From positions 157,301,741-157,365,740 of the forward strand of contig CM041465.1 in assembly GCA_023213395.1 (NCBI GenBank): a DNA stretch of 64,000 nucleotides. The letters are read 5' to 3'. The number at the start of each line of letters is the position of its first letter. The stretch's first letter is position 1. A model generated the notes under the pieces. It made no database searches. It saw only the letters and a list, made by a program, of their open reading frames with translations, and had not been told where the DNA came from. This document shows positions 60,230-64,000 of this stretch, piece after piece. Position numbers and translations under genes: made by a program. This DNA comes from Cycas panzhihuaensis (Eukaryota; Cycadophyta).

Positions 60230-60566
60230 CACTGTGAAGTTTGTAAGCCATACGTCCTATAAAGCGATGTTTTAAAGCTCCCAAGACTCATGTGGCCTCC
60301 CCTTAGGGTCACTTGAGACCTGGTGGCGAGTGCTTTAAAGCCCCTCTGTACTCGTTAGGACTTGAGAAGCACGTTTTCTCAAACTTTTAAACCCCTCCTC
60401 TCTTTTTTTTATTAGGACTCCTAAATTAGAGGAGAAACGTCGAAGGTCCTCCATACTCGTTTCTTCCCGGATACTCTGTTTTTCTTCAGTGTGCAGGTAG
60501 CTTGTACTTGTGCTCGGTGGTCGTTCAAGGGCAAAGTTCAGGCTTCAAATTTTGAGCAAATAGAAT
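60230..60566 (+). promoter_or_regulatory. PAE: Proteasome alpha-5 gene: promoter and 5' leader area
   Basis: Base composition shifts to higher GC and pyrimidine-rich tracts (CCCCTCCTCTC near 60,391, CTTCCCGGATACTC near 60,463), typical of plant gene leaders. The leader ends just before the ATG at 60,567. No clear TATA box is visible at the usual distance, as is common for housekeeping genes. An upstream ATG at 60,491 is in another context and not conserved. Confidence 0.5.
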
Positions 60567-60958
60567 ATGTTTCTCACAAGGTGGGTGCATTTATCATTTA
60601 TTTTTTGGTTACGTTAATTGCCTTTGTCTGTATATGCTTTCAGGCAATGGTTTCCTGTTATCGTAGATTTTGGTAGAAGCAATTGCTTGTTGGGTTTGCA
60701 GGACTGAGTATGACAGAGGTGTCAACACCTTCTCTCCCGAGGGTCGATTGTTCCAGGTTGAATATGCCATTGAAGCGATTAAGGTGTGCATTGTTGTTTC
60801 CTTGATTAACTGTTATTTTATTTCATTTGTTGGAATGTATTAGGTAGCTAAACCCAGGTTAAAAATGTGATGTGCAGCTGGGTTCGACTGCAGTGGGGCT
60901 CAAGACAAAGCAGGGAGTGGTCTTGGCGGTAGAGAAACGTATCACGTCCCCATTATTG
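60567..60958 (+). CDS. PAE: 20S proteasome subunit alpha-5, exons 1-3 (gene continues past window)
   Basis: Encodes the N-terminal 59 residues of the alpha-5 subunit of the 20S proteasome core, which lies in the outer alpha ring and helps form the gate for unfolded substrates. Exon 1 is only 14 nt (60,567-60,580, MFLT plus two bases), exon 2 is 60,702-60,783, exon 3 is 60,878-60,958. All junctions are GT..AG (GTGGGT, TTTGCAG, GTGTGC, TGTGCAG, GTTTGT) and phases join without breaks. The protein has the plant alpha-5 start [20 protein letters not shown], then the alpha-subunit signature [12 protein letters not shown] and the following [19 protein letters not shown]. The start is supported by the family-specific MFLT. 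The remaining roughly 180 residues lie beyond a third intron of at least 3 kb. No damage is seen, so the gene is probably active. Confidence 0.93.
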
Positions 60959-63900
60959 GTTTGTTTGCTCTCTGAACCTATTTATTTTGACAGTTACACC
61001 TCGTACTCGAGCAGACCAGTTATTGATACACAAATTGAATGATTTGGCCCAAGCACTCAAGGCATTACGAAAATAATAAAAAACAAGATCACTGAAGATA
61101 AGGGTGAACAAATAATTTTACATGCTTAAAAGAGCCGAGTCCGGCTCCGGCCTGGTCCGGGTGTGGTATTTATACTAATACTTCTTAAGCTAACCCATCT
61201 ATTGACCTAATCCCGGCTGGATCAAATGCAACGCCTTAACCCTAAGGGGGACGAAAACCCTAGCCGATCAAATCGCCCGACCTAAGCCATCTATTATTCA
61301 ACGGTGAATGTTAATTCCCCATTATTTATACCTAAGCCAACTATCTTAGGATTTGTGATAATAAGTTTACAGTGACTACCCGAGGGGTAGCCTGAGCGTT
61401 GAAGACTGATTGCTTTTACCAGGTTAATTGGAGTTTAAATGCTGTAGGGAGTACGTTGAGCCTACGTCGCACTTGTGTAGTGGGAAGGTCCCAAGGGCTG
61501 CTGTTATAATGCGATGAGTGATACCGTGTTGAAAGTTCAAGAGACCCAATGACTACAATATACAAAAAAATATCTTGGCCTCAAAGTCGTGCAGGGAGGT
61601 TTGCGGTGCTCCCAAATCTAATTGACTTGTTGAGTCTTCATCTGGGAAATACTTGGTTAGCTGTTAGTTCTTCCTTGAAGAGCAAGATTTGTTCATTACC
61701 ACCTCTAGATGTCCATCTTTGCAGTTTTACTGTAACTCCTTTGTTTCTTGTCCAGTCTTGTCCGCATGGTTATAAATGTGAGAACATAAAACACATTTGT
61801 GTACCCTTGTAGATGCAGCAATTCTGTTGTCATGCTGCTTCTCCAACTTTTTCAATGACCCTTGTAGAGTACAAAATATTTTAATTGTAGTTTCTCTGCA
61901 AAGACATAGTTACAAGGTTTGGGAGATATGCCAGCTAGAAAAACATGGGAAAATTTTTACATACAAAAAGCATGGTGGTAAACAAATGTGCCAGTATATA
62001 CTTATTAAACAAAAGAAACCATAGAAAACAGGGAAAATAAACTGATAAAAATTGATATTTATGCATATTTCAATCTTAATGCAAATTTTGAGTGCCTTAG
62101 GCCTTCAAAACTATAACTTAAACATCCTCAAAGTCAAAACCATTAGTCTGCAAAAATGAGCAGTGCTTGAAGTCCAGTAGTCACCAGTAGGAAAAACACA
62201 GTTTCCACTCTGCAGAAGTGAGCAGTCCTAGCGGCACAGTAGTGATCACTAAAGAAAAATGACAGTCGACCCTTTAGAGAGGTGAGCAGTCCCAATGGCC
62301 CAACAGTGAGCACTAGAGTAAACTCTCCAGAAGTGGGTAGTCTCCATTGGCAGTCTCCAGAAGTGAGCAGTCTCTAGCACTCACTGGTATCTGGAAGACG
62401 CTCAATGTCAAGCACTGTGCAGCCAAAAAAATAAAAAGGAGGACTCACAGAGAACTTGCAATGTTAAAGAACTTGATAGTTCGTATATGAGGAAATAAAA
62501 AACTAAGGATCAAAGGTATAAAATATATGCCCCTTTCTCCCGCTGGGTAACAAATAGCTTAAGCTTAATTCATGGTTAACAGCCAAGGATCAGAGGCTTA
62601 AAATGTATGCCATATAAATATGGCAAAAGTCAGGTACATGCGTATACATGTATTTTGTGCAAGTATTGGTGCTTTTTGCAACTACACTTGAAAATCGCCT
62701 TCATATGCTGCAGCCTGAGGACCTCCTCAGCTCCAAACTCTTTCTTAGTTGTCTGTTGATCAACCCTTGAGGCCCATTTTCTATGTCTATCATGGCCATT
62801 TTGTTTCCAGCATCAAATTTTTGTTAGTCTTCTATGGATGAATCTTCAATTTCATCAAATTCTATTATGGCCATTCCATGGGCTGGTTTGTGATTTCTGC
62901 CATGCATACTTGAGCTATTGTACTGCAGGGGCACTCACACCTTAAAATTTATTCATGGGAATGAGTACCGGGGTTTAATAATGTATGCGCAAAACTTGCA
63001 CATGGGCACTTGGGATGATCGGAAACAGTTCCAACGGTAGAGTGGCAAAAATGAGAGTGCAAAACAGTGAAAATCCTACATTGGAATGGTTGCAATGGCT
63101 ACAGTTCAGCATTCTAGCTCTCAGAACGATTGACAGACTACTATGGAATGGGAATGGTCTCAAGGGAATGGGTATGGCAAGAGGAGAATGGGAATGGTTA
63201 AGAACGGATGGTTCTTTGCCACTCCAACAACTACGACGAAAAGTATTTGTATGGTTGTACTGGTGTAGACTCATGCAAAAGGTCCCATTATCAAGTTGTA
63301 ATTATGATTTCTTATGAAAAATTCAAAAGTCACATGTAATGGTTGTACTTTTGGGTCAAAGTAGATGTAAAAGGAGATAAATAGGTCATTCTTACCTCGG
63401 CTTCAATGTGAGAGCTGAGTTCCTCAAGCATATGTAGCAGTAAAACACTGTACTTGGCTATTGCTTAATAGAATGATTAGTTACGAGGAAAGTTGGTGTA
63501 TGATCGATATGAGTATGCTTGTATGAGTGTTTCCTTTACAACATATGTGTGTGCATGAGTGTGTTAACATGCAATAGCAAGTCAATGAGGTGAGCAAGGC
63601 TTGAAAACATGTCAGGTGTGGCATCAAGGTGAAGAGAACACATGGCCAAAGTACAAATGGGTGGTTTTGGGACAACCGACCAAGCTTTAGCCAAACATTG
63701 CTTTTGTTGTTAAATTTCTTGGTTGAAGAAGAGAATTTGAGTTTAATCGAGTACATGCCTAGATTAACAAGGATACAAGCTGTCGATACAATGGTAGCTT
63801 CTAACTAAACCATGGCAACTAGGGGACCCTCCAATGCCACCTAAGAAGCTTTCAAGCTAAGGAATGCCATAATCAAGTCAACAAAGTATGATACGATGGG

Positions 63901-64000
63901 TTGGCGAGCATAAAGTATGATGAGTGTAGAAGAAAGGAATGTCATCAAAAGGTGAGGCCAAGGACAGGTCCATTGACACATTTGAAAGAAGTGGGTTGTT
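60959..64000 (+). other. PAE: Third intron of the proteasome alpha-5 gene (incomplete)
   Basis: Starts GTTTGTTTG after exon 3. No sequence coding for the next conserved stretch of alpha-5 (EPSSVEKI region) could be found before the window ends, so the intron exceeds 3,040 bp. It contains a degenerate tandem repeat (62,147-62,400), a GGAATGG-rich stretch (about 63,140-63,200) and otherwise unassigned sequence. Open frames here (for example 61,549-61,812 and 62,985-63,317) match no family I know and are likely chance. Confidence 0.75.
62147..62400. repeat. Degenerate tandem repeat in the proteasome gene intron
   Basis: Units start near 62,147, 62,209, 62,272, 62,323 and 62,353, each with a version of TCTGCAGAAGTGAGCAGTCC followed by CAGTAGTGAKCACTAG-like sequence. 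The first two are 62 bp long; the later ones are shorter (51 and 30 bp). Divergence between units is substantial. Confidence 0.75.

Noticed and set aside
62985-63317. 110-codon open frame in the alpha-5 intron
   Set aside because: Gly/Trp/Met-rich translation driven by a GGAATGG repeat; no family resemblance and on an intron.

Overview
This window looks like nuclear DNA of a land plant with a large, repeat-filled genome. It is about 65-70% A+T outside the LINEs, almost every recognisable sequence is a decayed retrotransposon, and the only host gene found is the start of a plant-type 20S proteasome alpha-5 subunit gene whose third intron runs more than 3 kb to the window edge. Long introns and deep retroelement nesting fit a gymnosperm or a large-genome angiosperm. 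The sequence alone does not settle the species. I saw no tRNA, rRNA, CRISPR or bacterial-type features.

Layout. 1-6257: L1-type LINE A (+), 5' end cut by the window edge. 6.3-14.1 kb: minus-strand Ty1/copia material, with a gag fragment, a 220-bp LTR-like segment carrying a primer-binding-site-like motif, and a gag-pol wreck (Copia-2, 13.49 to 9.48 kb). 14.5-39.6 kb: a four-level nest. Copia-1 (+; LTRs 14,473-14,984 and 39,091-39,610) was entered by LINE C (-). LINE C was entered by a non-autonomous LTR element (+; 22,750-33,522), whose 5' LTR was entered by LINE B (+; 23,108-29,162, with a perfect 17-bp target-site duplication). A 324-bp solo LTR also sits inside the Copia-1 pol region. 39.6-40.2 kb: a Ty3/gypsy reverse transcriptase/RNase H fragment.

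41.9-54.9 kb: Copia-3 (+), with LTRs of 411 and 412 bp and an exact 5-bp TSD. It is interrupted by a full-length minus-strand LINE D (43,617-49,922) and by about 1.2 kb of unassigned gene-like sequence. 54.9-57.6 kb: about 900 codons of one decayed reading frame of unknown identity, followed by a polypurine tract and an LTR start. Near 59.4 kb there is a Ty3/gypsy integrase C-terminal relic. 60.57 kb to the end: the proteasome alpha-5 gene (+), with three clean exons and then a long intron carrying a degenerate tandem repeat.

No element appears able to move. LINEs A and D and the Copia elements are inactivated mainly by in-frame stops that replace expected Gln or Trp codons, the pattern expected from C-to-T decay of methylated DNA. 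LINE B keeps many CpGs and has few stops but many frameshifts. The host gene is the only unit that looks intact.
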